Shown: positions 41,988-51,763 of the stretch, piece by piece
Layout: each line of letters begins with the position of its first letter
How positions within the stretch are numbered: position 1 is the stretch's first letter
NCBI GenBank assembly: GCA_965215355.1
Contig: CBDCDJ010000007.1
Location: 2,542,001 to 2,606,000 of the forward strand
Origin: CBDCDJ01 sp965215355
GTDB taxonomy: Bacteria > Deinococcota > Deinococci > Deinococcales > Trueperaceae
Length of the DNA stretch: 64,000 nucleotides
Direction: 5' to 3'
Program-made: the position numbers and the translations under genes
The notes under the pieces: model-generated
Database searches by the model: none
What the model saw: the letters and a program-made list of their open reading frames with translations, nothing else
What the model was told of the DNA's origin: nothing

Positions 41988-43417
41988 AGTACCGTCTTAA
42001 ACGCCTACACCCAACCGCGCATGAGCCGTTACTTGAAAAAACTCGAGTGCGGCCTGAGAGACCGCCACTACCAGGGCTCGTTCGCGGTAATGCAGTCTTC
42101 AGGCGGGATGACCTCGAGCGCGGTCGCGCAGGAGGTGCCCATCCGCACGGTCCAGTCGGGGCCGGCGGGCGGCGTCATAGGCGCGGCGGCCTTAGGGAGA
42201 CGGCTCGGCCTCGACAACCTGGTCGCGGCGGACGTGGGCGGCACGACCTTCGACGTGGCGCTGGTGACCGGCGGGACGCTGCCGAAACGCAACCACACGA
42301 GCTACAACGGGCGGCCGGTCCTGCAGACCACCCTCGACATCGTCTCCATCGGCGCGGGCGGCGGCAGCCTCGCTTACGTCGACGCCGAGGGCGGCCTCCG
42401 GGTCGGCCCGCAGAGCGCCCAGGCCGACCCCGGCCCCGCCTGTTTCGGGCTGGGCGGCGAGCGCGCCACCGTGACCGACGCGCAGTTGGTGTTGGGCTAC
42501 CTGAACTCCGAGAGTTACCTGGGCGAGCGGCTGAAGCTGGACGTTGCAGCGGCGCGGCGCGCCGTCCAGGCCGACGTGGCCGCGCCGCTGCAGCTCTCTG
42601 TCGAGGACGCCGCTGCGGGCGTCCTGCACCTCGCCAACATGAACATGAGCTACGCCGTGCGGCAAGTCACCTTGGAGCGCGGTCACGACCCGCGCGACTT
42701 TACGCTGGTGAGTTACGGCGGCGGCGGCGGCCTGTTCGCAGGCGCCCTGCTGCGCGAGCTCGAGATGCGGCGCGTCATCGTGCCGCGCCATCCCGCGACC
42801 TTCTCCGCCTACGGGCTCTTGAACGCCGACTACCGCGAGGACGTGAGCCGCACCTTTGTCAAGCCACTCGCCGAGGTGACGCCCGGCGAGTTGGCGGAGC
42901 GGTTCGGCGAGCTTGAGGTCGAGGCGAAAGACTGGTTCGAAGAGCAGGGGCTCGCCAGCGGCGGGTTGACGGTCGAGCGGTTCGCGGAACTGCGCTACCT
43001 GGGCCAGGAACACACCCTGAAAATCCCGGTCGAAGGGCGAGACTTGGCCGCGGCAACCCTGAGCGCACTCCGCGAGCGGTTCGACCTTTCTTACGAGCAG
43101 GCCTACGCCCACGCCCTCAAGGAGCACGGGCTCGAGTTCGTAGGTTTGCGGCTGGCGGCCAGCTTCCAAACCGAGAAGCCGAGCGTGCAAACCCTCGAGG
43201 CAGCGTCTGCCCCCGTCCAGGAGACCGTTGGCAGGCAACAGGACGTATTTATCGCCTCGCACAAGCGGTGGTTTACCTGCCCGGTGTACGCGCGTGACAG
43301 GTTGCGGGCCGGCCACGAACTGACCGGGCCCGCCGTGGTCGAGGAGTGGGACAGCACCGTCCTCGTGCGCTCCGGGTCGACACCTACGGCAACCTCAGCC
43401 TGGAGGCCACCTCGTGA
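41985..43417 (+). pseudogene. hyuA (hydantoinase/oxoprolinase subunit A), 5' truncated and 3' frameshifted
   Basis: The reading starts mid-protein with YTQPRMSRYLKKLECGLRD and continues through VMQSSGGMTSSAVAQ, VAADVGGTTFDVALV, TLDIVSIGAGGGSLAYVD and DPGPACFGLGG. About 230 N-terminal residues, including the first ATP-binding block, are missing. Near 43375 a frame change is needed to reach RVDTYGNLSLEATS and the TGA at 43415-43417, which overlaps the hyuB start. Nonfunctional as it stands. Confidence 0.88.
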
Positions 43418-43790
43418 ACGTCGACCCTATCACCCGGCAGGTCATCCGCAACGCGCTCACGGCGGCGAAAGAGATGCAGACGACGCTCGTGAAAACCGCG
43501 CATAACCCGCTGATTTACGAGGTTCAAGACTTCGGCATGGTTTTGACCAACCGCTTCGGCCAGATGATTGCCGAGGGGTCGGGTTTGCCCGGGTTTTTGG
43601 CCTGCCTGCCGCCGACGATTCAGAGCGGGTTAGGGCGCACAAGTTTCAGCGAAGGCGACATCGTCTTGAGCAACGAGCCCGACGACACCGGCACCCACCT
43701 CAGCGACACGGTCCTCTACACACCCATCTTTTACGAAGGCGAGCTCGTCGCGTTCTCGGCGGTGATGGCGCACTGGGCCGACATCGGCGG
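43414..43790 (+). pseudogene. hyuB (hydantoinase/oxoprolinase subunit B), 3' truncated
   Basis: GTG 43414 opens NVDPITRQVIRNALTAAKEM, then TAHNPLIYEVQDFGMVL and DIVLSNEPDDTGTHLSD, ending at AVMAHWADIGG. Only about 126 of the usual 500-plus residues remain. The GTGA overlap with hyuA shows an original hyuAB operon. It is cut at about 43790 and joined directly to an unrelated gene. Confidence 0.88.
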
Positions 43791-44286
43791 GTCGAGGTGC
43801 CGCTCGTCATCCGGATGCCCGACGGCGCGATTCGCTCGGCGGCGGCGCAGCACTCGCAGTCGCTCGAGGCCCTGTTCTTGCACGTTCCGGGGCTGAAAGT
43901 GGTGACGCCGTCGAACCCCGCCGACGCCAAGGGCCTGCTCAAGGCCGCCATCCGTTCCCCCGACCCGGCGCTTTACTTGGAGCACAAGGCGCTCTACACC
44001 GTGAAGGGCGAGGTACCGAGCGACGTGGTGGTGCCGCTGGGCACGGCGACGGTCGCGAGAGAAGGGCAGGACGTGACGCTCATTTCTTACTCCTTGACCC
44101 TGCGAAAAGCGCTGCAGAGCGCCGAGCAACTGGCAGAGCAAGGCGTGAGCGCCGAGGTCGTCGACCTGCGCAGCCTCAACCCGCTCGACTGGGACACGGT
44201 GTTCGCCTCGGTGCGCAAGACGAAGCGGGCGGTGGTGGCGCACGAGGCTTGGCGCGCCTACGGGGTCGGCGCGGAAATCGCCACGC
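43791..44286 (+). pseudogene. 2-oxoacid dehydrogenase E1 beta fragment
   Basis: From VEVPLVIRMPDGAIRSAAAQ through HSQSLEALFLHVPGLKVVTP, SNPADAKGLLKAAIR and LEHKALYTVKGEVP to VVAHEAWRAYGVGAEIATR, this is the middle and C-terminal part of a pyruvate/acetoin dehydrogenase E1 beta subunit. The first 120 or so residues and the last few tens are absent. Frame and junctions differ from both neighbours. Confidence 0.88.
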
Positions 44287-44538
44287 GTCTACCATTTCCG
44301 AACGCACTCGGGGCTCGAGGTCGACGTGGTCCTGGAAACGCCGGACGGTCGCCTGGTCGGTTTGGAAGTCAAGGCGGCAACGACAGTGAGAAACGGTGAC
44401 TTCCAGGGTCTCAGGGCCATGCAGGAGAGTTTTCCGAAGCAGTTCTGCCGCGGCGTGCTTCTGCACTTCGGGGAGAAAGTAGTGCCGTTTGGAGACAACT
44501 TGTGGGCTGCGCCGTTGGGGAGTTTGTGGGCAGTGTGA
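44284..44538 (+). pseudogene. AAA ATPase with DUF4143, C-terminal fragment
   Basis: RVYHFRTHSGLEVDVVLETP, DGRLVGLEVKAATTV and DFQGLRAMQESFPKQF are the closing strands of the DUF4143 domain that follows an AAA ATPase in a widespread family of unknown role. Only the last 85 codons exist. It starts in the middle of the previous fragment's end. Confidence 0.75.
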
Positions 44539-45157
44539 GAAAAGCGCCCCCTGTCTTTGTGGTCCTCTCCCCTACCCACCTCTCCAATACACTGCCCCGT
44601 CCCAAGCTTGGCAGTTACGGCAAGTGTTTGCGAACCCTAACGGGGACGTCTTTACGCTTGTGTGGCAATCAGGGATTGGGTCGCGTATGCCATTGGACAA
44701 AGCCTTCCGACCGCTCGGGGTTTGAGCGAAAGCAACCACAAAAAATGTACGTCCGGACTTTGACGCTTCGTTCAAAGCCAAAGACCTATAAGCTGTGGCC
44801 TCGCAAATAATATGGCTTCACCTGCTCTTACTCGCTCGAGCCCCTTCACAACGTATCCGCTTCCCCAAACTTCAAAAGTGCTGGGTGTGGCAGGCAGTGT
44901 TTCGCACTTCGTCTTTCCAACCGCATGTAAAGTGACCAGCACCCTAAGCTTGTCCGGAAAGGGATAGAGCACTCAACCGAGCAAAAGCCGAGCGGACACG
45001 GAGCGAAGCCCGAGCTGTTTGGTGACGCACCTAAGCTGTAAAAAGGTTTGGGGGTGCTTACACTTGTTTCAAGCGCTATCCCAAGCCACGCCAAAATGCC
45101 TTTAGGCGTTTCGGCTGTTCATCTTGACAAACTGTGGAAGCACTGCCCAAAAGGTGC
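44539..45157. other. gene-free stretch before the sugar operon
   Basis: No coding region, repeat or RNA gene is supported here. Open frames present have no recognisable motifs. Confidence 0.5.
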
Positions 45158-45187
45158 TTGACAAAGTTAACGCTCAGTTAGTAGACT
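45158..45187 (+). promoter_or_regulatory. promoter of the lacI-led operon
   Basis: TTGACA (45158-45163) and TAGACT (45182-45187) with an 18-bp spacer. Confidence 0.55.
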
Positions 45188-45199
45188 CAGACCAATTTA

Positions 45200-45213
45200 A
45201 TTAATCGTTTAAT
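45200..45213 (+). promoter_or_regulatory. LacI-type operator
   Basis: ATTAA-TCGT-TTAAT palindrome with a central CG, as in LacI-family sites, just downstream of the predicted transcription start. It is the likely autoregulatory site of the adjacent repressor. Confidence 0.55.
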
Positions 45214-45243
45214 CATCGACAACTGAAAGCCGTACAGACGGGG

Positions 45244-46296
45244 GTGGATGTGAAGGAAAAGGTAAAAAGTCAAACTCGACCCCGCCAAGTCGACGTAGCC
45301 CGACTTGCCAAGGTTTCACCGGCGGTCGTTTCTGTTGTTATGAACGGTAAGGTTAGTGGCAGCACGCGCGTCGGTGAAGAGGCAAGAAAGCGTGTACTGG
45401 CAGCGGTCGAGGAGTTAGGGTACAAACCCAACTTGCTGGCGCGTGGGCTCCGTGTCAACCGCAGCGGCGGCGTCGGCGTGATTGTAAAGGCCCTGCACAC
45501 CTCCTTCAACGGCAGGCTGTTGAGCGGCATCGAACGGGTGATGGGCGACGCGGGTATGCACCTTATGATTTCAAGCGGCCGGGGCCAAAGGGACCGCGAG
45601 CGTACCGCCATCGAGTTCTTGCTCGCGCGCCGCTGCGACGCCCTTATCGTCAGCTTGAGCGCGACGAGCGACGCGGACTTGGTCGAATTCAGCCGTGCCG
45701 ACCGGCCCATCATCGTGGTCGGCCACGAAGTGCCGGGCTTAGAGTCCTGCTGCATCACGCTCGACGACGTTTTGGGCGGCGTGTTGGCAACCAGACACCT
45801 GCTCGAGCACGGCCACCGCCGGGTTGCCCACATTTCGGGTCCGCTCGGTCACCGAGCCGCCCGCGACCGGCTGAGGGGCTACCGGCGAGCGCTCAGCGAC
45901 GCGGGGCAGGATGTATCAGAACTCGTCGTTGCAGGAGATTTCAGTAAGCAGGGCGGCTTTGCGGCTGCCGGCAGACTGCTCGAGCAGGGTTTCACGCGGG
46001 GCGGCATCTTTGTGGCGAACGACCGCATGGCCGAGGGCGTGCTCGAGCGCCTGCGCGGCGTCGGGCTTAGGGTGCCCGAGGACGTGTCGGTCGTCGGCTA
46101 CGACGACGCTTCGAGCGCGCCCTATCTCCGGCCCGCACTCACCACCGTTCACCAACCCATCCACGAGATGGGCGTCGCCGCCGCTCAGCTCGCGCTCAAG
46201 GTTCTCGGCACGGAAGAGAAGGAGGTAGAACAGTGTTTTGAGCCGCAACTCGTCGTTCGTGACTCGGTCAATAAGGCCCTGGACGCACCAGGTTAG
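45244..46296 (+). CDS. LacI family transcriptional repressor
   Basis: A 350-residue regulator. Helix-turn-helix and hinge at about residues 15-65 (QVDVARLAKVSPAVVSVVMN, VLAAVEELGYKPNLLARGL), then a periplasmic-binding-like sugar domain (GVGVIVKALHTSFNGRLLSG, RRVAHISGPLGHRAARDRL, SVVGYDDASSAPYLRPALTT). GTG 45244 is used; GTG 45250 has similar ribosome spacing. The first gene of a sugar import and catabolic operon, presumably induced by its sugar. Confidence 0.9.
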   Translation: MDVKEKVKSQTRPRQVDVARLAKVSPAVVSVVMNGKVSGSTRVGEEARKRVLAAVEELGYKPNLLARGLRVNRSGGVGVIVKALHTSFNGRLLSGIERVMGDAGMHLMISSGRGQRDRERTAIEFLLARRCDALIVSLSATSDADLVEFSRADRPIIVVGHEVPGLESCCITLDDVLGGVLATRHLLEHGHRRVAHISGPLGHRAARDRLRGYRRALSDAGQDVSELVVAGDFSKQGGFAAAGRLLEQGFTRGGIFVANDRMAEGVLERLRGVGLRVPEDVSVVGYDDASSAPYLRPALTTVHQPIHEMGVAAAQLALKVLGTEEKEVEQCFEPQLVVRDSVNKALDAPG

Positions 46297-46326
46297 AGTT
46301 TTAGCAAAGCCTTGAAGGAGGCTAGG

Positions 46327-47670
46327 ATGAACCCCAAACCGTCAACCCGAGAGAGAGTCAAAATCGCGCTAGCAGCCCTGATACTGGTTCTCTTCACCCA
46401 AGCGAGCGCTCAAGAAGCCGAACCCTTAAGCCTGTGGGTGATGGGCAGCGCCACCGACAACGCCGTCAGCTACTTAGACACCGTTTTGCCCATGTTTACC
46501 GAAGAGACCGGCGTGAACGTCGAGTACGAGTTCGTGCCTTGGGGCGACGCCGTGCAGCGCATCTCGACCGCCGTCATGTCGGGCGAAGGGCCGGACGTGA
46601 CGCAGGTGGGCACCACCCGCGTGCCCGGTTTTCAGGCGACCGGCGGCTTTGTCGACCTGACAGACGCCTACGGCAACAGCCTCCCGGCGCGAGACGCCTT
46701 TTTTCCCTCCACCTTACAAACCGTCGGTTACGCCGGGAAAGCCTACTCGGCCCCCTGGTTCAGCGACCCCCGAATCCTCATCTACCGTAAAGACCTGTGG
46801 GGCGAAGCGGGTTACCCGGAAGGCCCTAAAACCTGGGAGGACCTGGTCGACGGTGGGACCAAAATCAAGGCCGCCCACCCAGAACTCGCCTCGGTCATCG
46901 GCTTGCCGGGTCAGGACTTCGGGCACTACCTGGGCGAATTCATCTGGCAGAACTGTGGCGACATCCTCTCGCCCGACGGGTCCAAAGTCACCTGGACCGC
47001 GCCTGAGGTCGTTGAAGCGGTAAAGTTCTTCGCCGACCTCGTCGCCGAGACCGGAATAGCCGCGCCGCAGAACGCCGAGTGGACCTACGACGACGTGCTG
47101 ACGCGCTTTTGGGACGGCGGTATCGCGACCCTGTTCTTCGGCTCTGAATACAGCCGCGTGGCGACGCCCGAACAAGCGAGTGCCCTGGAAGACGACATCG
47201 GCTTCGCCCTCGAGCCCTCCGGCCGCTGTCAGTCGAACTTCGTCGGCGGCTCCAACCTCATGGTCTTTGAGGGCGGCGACCGGCAAGACGCGAGCGTCGA
47301 GCTGATTTCGTTTCTCCAACGCCCCGACATCCAGGCCTACAACACCAACCTCGGCAGCCACGTCCCCGTCGTCCGCGCGACCTTCGCGGACAGCGCGCCC
47401 GAGAACGACCCCGAGCTGTGGACAACGCTGGCCGAAGCGACCGAAGTCGGCCGCACTTTTCCCGTTCACCCGGCCTGGAGCGACGTCCAGCAGACCATCC
47501 CCGAGGTCGTGACGCGCGTCTACGCCGCCATCATTGACGGCAGCTACACCGACGCGACGGTCGAGCAGATTCTCCAAGAGGTCGAAGCCGAGGGCCAGCG
47601 CGCGCTCGACGCGGCGGGCGGCGCGCCCGAAGGTTACAACAGCCCCTGGCCCACGCCCGCGAATCCATAA
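46327..47670 (+). CDS. sugar ABC binding protein (family 1)
   Basis: A 447-residue secreted protein. ATG 46327 follows AAGGAGGCTAGG directly; an ATG 15 bases upstream overlaps this ribosome site and is rejected. Signal region VKIALAALILVLFTQASAQ. SBP_bac_1 landmarks: FTEETGVNVEYEFVPWGDAV, MSGEGPDVTQVG, YSAPWFSDPRILIYRKDLW and TWEDLVDGGTKIKAAHP. Ligand unknown. Expected partner of the fused permease that follows. Confidence 0.92.
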   Translation: MNPKPSTRERVKIALAALILVLFTQASAQEAEPLSLWVMGSATDNAVSYLDTVLPMFTEETGVNVEYEFVPWGDAVQRISTAVMSGEGPDVTQVGTTRVPGFQATGGFVDLTDAYGNSLPARDAFFPSTLQTVGYAGKAYSAPWFSDPRILIYRKDLWGEAGYPEGPKTWEDLVDGGTKIKAAHPELASVIGLPGQDFGHYLGEFIWQNCGDILSPDGSKVTWTAPEVVEAVKFFADLVAETGIAAPQNAEWTYDDVLTRFWDGGIATLFFGSEYSRVATPEQASALEDDIGFALEPSGRCQSNFVGGSNLMVFEGGDRQDASVELISFLQRPDIQAYNTNLGSHVPVVRATFADSAPENDPELWTTLAEATEVGRTFPVHPAWSDVQQTIPEVVTRVYAAIIDGSYTDATVEQILQEVEAEGQRALDAAGGAPEGYNSPWPTPANP

Positions 47671-47715
47671 GCGTAGACGGGGGCGGCGCACCAGCGCCGC
47701 CCCCGCGGAGGTACT

Positions 47716-49701
47716 ATGGCAAACTCCTCTTTAAAGTTGAGTGAGGCTCGAGTGCAGCGCCCCCGCGCCGCAGGGCGCAAAAACTCGCGCGGGCGGCTCG
47801 CCTACTGGATGATTTTACCGGCGATGCTGGGGCTGCTGGTCATCTTTTTCGTGCCGATGCTGTGGGGCGTCGCCATCAGTTTCAAAACCTACAACAAGTT
47901 CACGCTGAGCCGCCCCTTTTTTCAGCTCGAGTGGGGTGGTTTTCAAGAGTACACTCGAGCTTTCGAGAGTTTGGGCTACGGCTTCACCCAATCGTTGAGC
48001 GTGACGCTGTCTTACACGCTCCTCACGATGCTGTTCAGCGCCGCGCTGGGGCTGGGCGCGGCGCTGGTCGCCAACCGCAAGTTCTTCGGCGCGCTCCTTT
48101 TCAAAGGCGTGGTGCTTCTCCCCTATATTTTACCGAGCGTCGTGTCGCTCATCACGCTCCGCTTTATGCTGACTTCGGACGGCATCATCAACGCTTTGCT
48201 GTTAAGAGTCGGGCTGATTCACGAGCCCGTGTTCTGGCTCGTCGGGAACAACAGTTTTTGGAGCATCCTGGTGGGGAGCGTGTGGGTGCGCTGGCCACTC
48301 TTTTACCTCGTCTTCTTGGCCGGGCTGCAAACGGTGCCGCCGTCTTTGTACGAAGCCGCCACGGTCGACGGCGCGACCACCTGGCAAAAGTTTCGCCACA
48401 TCACCTTGCCCTACCTGCGCTCGGTCGGCGCGGTCATCATTCTGTTCAGTTCGCTGTGGTCGTACAACGATTATCTGACGCCTTACGTCATGCTGGGCGG
48501 TGAGTATTCGGAGATCCCGGCGGCGGCGTCGCTGTTGTCGGTCGAAATCTTGAAGCAGTCGTTCAACAACTTCAGCTTCAGCTACGGCGCGGCAATGTCG
48601 ATTTTGATGACGCTTCTGGCGCTGCTGTTCGCCTTTGTTTACCTGCGCCTGGCCCGGCCCCAGGCTTTAGAGCAGGGCCGGGCCCCAAAACGCAGTTTCT
48701 GGACCTGGGCGCTGGCGGGCGTGGTGGGCCTTTTTGGCGCGTTTCTGCTGGGGGCGCAACTTGTGCGCATCGGTGCAGCCCTGGTCCTGATTGGTAGCGT
48801 GGTGCTCCTCATCCGACTCTTGTTGGGCCTTGCGGAGCGCGCGGCGCAGCGGGCGCTCACCCTGCTCGGCGGGCTGTTTTACGGCTTCGTCGTGCTGTTC
48901 CCGGTCTACTGGCTCGTCGTCAGCTCGCTCAAAACCGAGAGCGACATCCGGCGGACGACGCTCCTGCCGACCATCTGGGCGTTCGAAAATTACCGGCAGG
49001 TCTGGGAACAAGTGCCGCTGCTGCGCTATTTCGGGAACAGCCTCGGGCTGTCCGCGGTGTCGATGGTGCTGGCGGTGATGGTCGCCACGATGGCGGGCTA
49101 TGCGTTCAGCCGTTTTCGCTTTTTCGGGCGCGGGGTGTTCGGCGGCAGCGTCCTCGCCACCCAACTTTTCCCCGGCGTGCTGTTGCTGGTGCCGTTTTTC
49201 CTCATTTTCAGCACCCTGCAAAACACGCCGCTCTTGGAGAGCTTGGACATCCGCTTTATCGGCCGAAACGTCTACTGGGGGAACTTGGGTCTGATGCTCC
49301 TGGCTTACACGTCGGCGGTGTTACCGTTTACCATTTGGGTGATGCGGGGCTACATCGACAGCTTGCCCGCCGACTTGGAAGAGGCCGCCGAAATCGACGG
49401 CTCGAGCCGCTTCGGGGCGTTTTTGCGGGTGACCGTGCCGCTGGCGGTGCCGGGCATCGCCACGATTGCGATTTTAGCCTTCACCCGCGGCTGGAACGAG
49501 GTGCTGTTTTCCTCGGTCCTGACCAACGAACTGACCCGCACGGTGGCGCTCGGCATCCAAGACTTTCGCACCGAGTTCACGGTGCGCTGGAACCTGACGA
49601 TGGCCGCGGGCGTCATCATCTCGCTGCCCGTCGTCGTGTTCTTCACCTTTCTGCAGCGCTGGCTCGTCTCGGGTTTGACGGCGGGCGCGGTCAAGGATTA
49701 G
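47716..49701 (+). CDS. fused sugar ABC permease (MalF-like plus MalG-like in one chain)
   Basis: A 661-residue polypeptide that holds both permeases usually encoded by two genes. The first half (about 25-315) has the MalF-type opening YWMILPAMLGLLVIFFVPML and EAA loop YEAATVDGATTWQKFRHITL (about 212). A linker with two extra helices (about 330-390) follows. The second half has FPVYWLVVSSLKTESDIRRT, the EAA loop EEAAEIDGSSRFGAFLRVTV (about 554) and a MalG-like end. No stop or restart lies between. No ATPase is encoded in the operon; a shared MsmK/UgpC-type ATPase elsewhere is assumed. Confidence 0.9.
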   Translation: MANSSLKLSEARVQRPRAAGRKNSRGRLAYWMILPAMLGLLVIFFVPMLWGVAISFKTYNKFTLSRPFFQLEWGGFQEYTRAFESLGYGFTQSLSVTLSYTLLTMLFSAALGLGAALVANRKFFGALLFKGVVLLPYILPSVVSLITLRFMLTSDGIINALLLRVGLIHEPVFWLVGNNSFWSILVGSVWVRWPLFYLVFLAGLQTVPPSLYEAATVDGATTWQKFRHITLPYLRSVGAVIILFSSLWSYNDYLTPYVMLGGEYSEIPAAASLLSVEILKQSFNNFSFSYGAAMSILMTLLALLFAFVYLRLARPQALEQGRAPKRSFWTWALAGVVGLFGAFLLGAQLVRIGAALVLIGSVVLLIRLLLGLAERAAQRALTLLGGLFYGFVVLFPVYWLVVSSLKTESDIRRTTLLPTIWAFENYRQVWEQVPLLRYFGNSLGLSAVSMVLAVMVATMAGYAFSRFRFFGRGVFGGSVLATQLFPGVLLLVPFFLIFSTLQNTPLLESLDIRFIGRNVYWGNLGLMLLAYTSAVLPFTIWVMRGYIDSLPADLEEAAEIDGSSRFGAFLRVTVPLAVPGIATIAILAFTRGWNEVLFSSVLTNELTRTVALGIQDFRTEFTVRWNLTMAAGVIISLPVVVFFTFLQRWLVSGLTAGAVKD

Positions 49702-49742
49702 GGAGGTTTTACGGTGAAAGTTTTTGACGCGGAGGGTCTACC

Positions 49743-50591
49743 GTGAAAGTCGGCGTGTTCACGGTCATGTTGCCGGACCTCAGCCCGGAAGAAGCGGCGC
49801 ACGAACTCGCCGTCGCCGGTTACGACGGCGTCGAATGGCGCGTGACCTCAATCCCGGCGGAGAAGCGACGCGAGCCGACCTCCTTTTGGGGCAACAACCT
49901 CTGCACGCTTCCCCCCACCCAGGCGGGGGCGGAACGGGCGCGCGCGCTTGCCGAGGCGGCGGGGCTCGTGATTCCGGGTTTGGGTACCTACATCGACGTG
50001 GACGACCTGGGGGCGACGGAAAACGCCATGCGCTTCGCCCAAACGGCGGGCGCGCCCCAAATTCGGGTGGGGGTGGGTAAGTTTCAAGAGGGGTCCGCCT
50101 ATCACGACCTGTTCGCCGACGCCAAGGCTTTTCTGGCGGAGGTCGAACCGTTGGCGCGGCGGTACGGCGTGAAGGCGCTGGTCGAGATTCACCACGGCAC
50201 GATTTGCCCCAGCGCCGCGCTCGCCCACCGGCTCGTGTCCCACTTCGACCCCGAGGTCGTCGGCGTGGTTCACGACGCGGGCAACATGGTGTATGAAGGC
50301 TTCGAAGACTACCGGCTGGGCGTAGAGCTGCTCGGCTCCTACCTAGCCCACGTCCACCTCAAAAACGCGGCCTACGCGCAACCCGCGGGCGGCGGCGTGT
50401 GGACGCCCCGCTGGGCCCCCCTGGAGGACGGCGTGGTCGACTTCCCGCGGCTGCTCGAGGCTTTGCGGTCCGTCGGTTACGACGGCTGGCTGGTCGTTGA
50501 AGACTTTAGCGCCTCACGCCCCAGCCGCGCCGCGCTGCAGCACAACCTGGCGTTCGTCCGCGGGCTGGTAAAGGAGGTGGTGACGGCGTGA
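49743..50591 (+). CDS. sugar phosphate isomerase/epimerase-like TIM barrel
   Basis: A 282-residue protein of the xylose-isomerase-like TIM barrel family: LAVAGYDGVEWRVTSIPAE, AGLVIPGLGTYIDVDDLGA, VKALVEIHHGTICPSAALA and VHDAGNMVYEGFEDYRLG, with GWLVVEDFSASRPSRAAL at the end. Metal-binding Glu and His residues in LVEIHHG and VVHDAGN are present. It probably isomerises the imported sugar or its oxidised form. It overlaps the next gene by four bases. Confidence 0.85.
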   Translation: MKVGVFTVMLPDLSPEEAAHELAVAGYDGVEWRVTSIPAEKRREPTSFWGNNLCTLPPTQAGAERARALAEAAGLVIPGLGTYIDVDDLGATENAMRFAQTAGAPQIRVGVGKFQEGSAYHDLFADAKAFLAEVEPLARRYGVKALVEIHHGTICPSAALAHRLVSHFDPEVVGVVHDAGNMVYEGFEDYRLGVELLGSYLAHVHLKNAAYAQPAGGGVWTPRWAPLEDGVVDFPRLLEALRSVGYDGWLVVEDFSASRPSRAALQHNLAFVRGLVKEVVTA

Positions 50592-51700
50592 CCCAGCTAC
50601 GACACGTCGTCATCGGCGTGGGGGCGAGCGTGCTCGAGATGCACCGCCCGGCCTTCGAGCTGCCCACCACCCAAATCGTCGGCGTGACCGACCCGAACAT
50701 CGAAACCGGCGCGGCGCGCGCCGCCGAGTTGGGCTGCACGTTTTATCCCGACTTTGAAACCCTGCTGACGGAAACCCGGCCCGAGGTAGCCGTCGTCCTC
50801 ACGCCGCATCCCTTTCACGCGCCGGTCACCGCGGCTTGCTTAGAGGCCGGCTGTCACGTGCTGGTTGAAAAGCCTATGGCGGTCGAGGTCGACGAGGCGG
50901 ACGCGGTGATTGAAGCCGCGCGCCGAGCGGGTCGGCTGTTGGCTGTGAACTTTCAGCAACGATTGCGCGGCGAAGTGCTCGCCGCCAAACGTTATCTGGA
51001 CGCGGGCCACTTGGGCCGGGTGCAGCACGTCGACATCACCAAAGCCTGGCCGCGCACGAACGCCTACTACCGCTCGGCGACCTGGCGCGCGACCTGGCGC
51101 GGCGAGGGGGGCGGCGTGCTCCTCAACCAAGCGCCGCACGACTTGGACCTGCTGTGCTACTTCCTGGGAATGCCCAGTCGGGTCGTCGCCTGGACCCGCA
51201 ACCTGCTCCACGCGACCAAAACCGAGGACACGGTGCAGGCCATGCTCGAGTGGGCGGGCGGAACGCTGGGCTCGTTTCACATCAGCACGGCCGAAGGGGG
51301 TCGGGACGAGCGTATCGAGGTCGTCGGTACGGGCGGCGTCATGCGCATCGGTGTAGGCCGGGTGACGGTCGAACGGTTCGAGCCCGACTTCGCCCACTAC
51401 AGCGAAACGACGCTCGAGAGGTTCGGCACGCCCGAACGGGTAAGGGTCGACCTAGAGCTTGTTCACAGTCAAGAGGAAGGTCAGGGCAACCACACCGAAA
51501 TTTACCACAACCTGCACCGGGCGATTTTGCAAGGAGCCCCGCTCGTGTGCGACGGCGAATCGGGGCGCATGTCTTTGGAGCTGGCGAACGCGATGATTCT
51601 CTCGAGCTACACGGGCGAGACCGTCGCGTTTCCCCTTGACCGGGCAGCTTACCATACCCTACTGGAAAACCTCAAGCGCGGTGAGGGGGCGACGGCGTGA
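50588..51700 (+). CDS. Gfo/Idh/MocA family oxidoreductase
   Basis: A 370-residue NAD(P)-dependent enzyme. Rossmann start VVIGVGASVLEMHRPAFEL, the family motif VEKPMAVEVDEADAVIEAAR (Lys of EKP near residue 97), and HDLDLLCYFLGMPSRVVAW, where HDLDLL carries the usual active-site His. Likely oxidises or reduces the sugar at one carbon. GTG start overlapping the isomerase stop. Confidence 0.92.
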   Translation: MTQLRHVVIGVGASVLEMHRPAFELPTTQIVGVTDPNIETGAARAAELGCTFYPDFETLLTETRPEVAVVLTPHPFHAPVTAACLEAGCHVLVEKPMAVEVDEADAVIEAARRAGRLLAVNFQQRLRGEVLAAKRYLDAGHLGRVQHVDITKAWPRTNAYYRSATWRATWRGEGGGVLLNQAPHDLDLLCYFLGMPSRVVAWTRNLLHATKTEDTVQAMLEWAGGTLGSFHISTAEGGRDERIEVVGTGGVMRIGVGRVTVERFEPDFAHYSETTLERFGTPERVRVDLELVHSQEEGQGNHTEIYHNLHRAILQGAPLVCDGESGRMSLELANAMILSSYTGETVAFPLDRAAYHTLLENLKRGEGATA

Positions 51701-51763
51701 CGGGCCTCGGGTCACTCAGTAGTATCTGTCGAGGCAAACGTTTTACCAGATCGGAGGGGCCTC

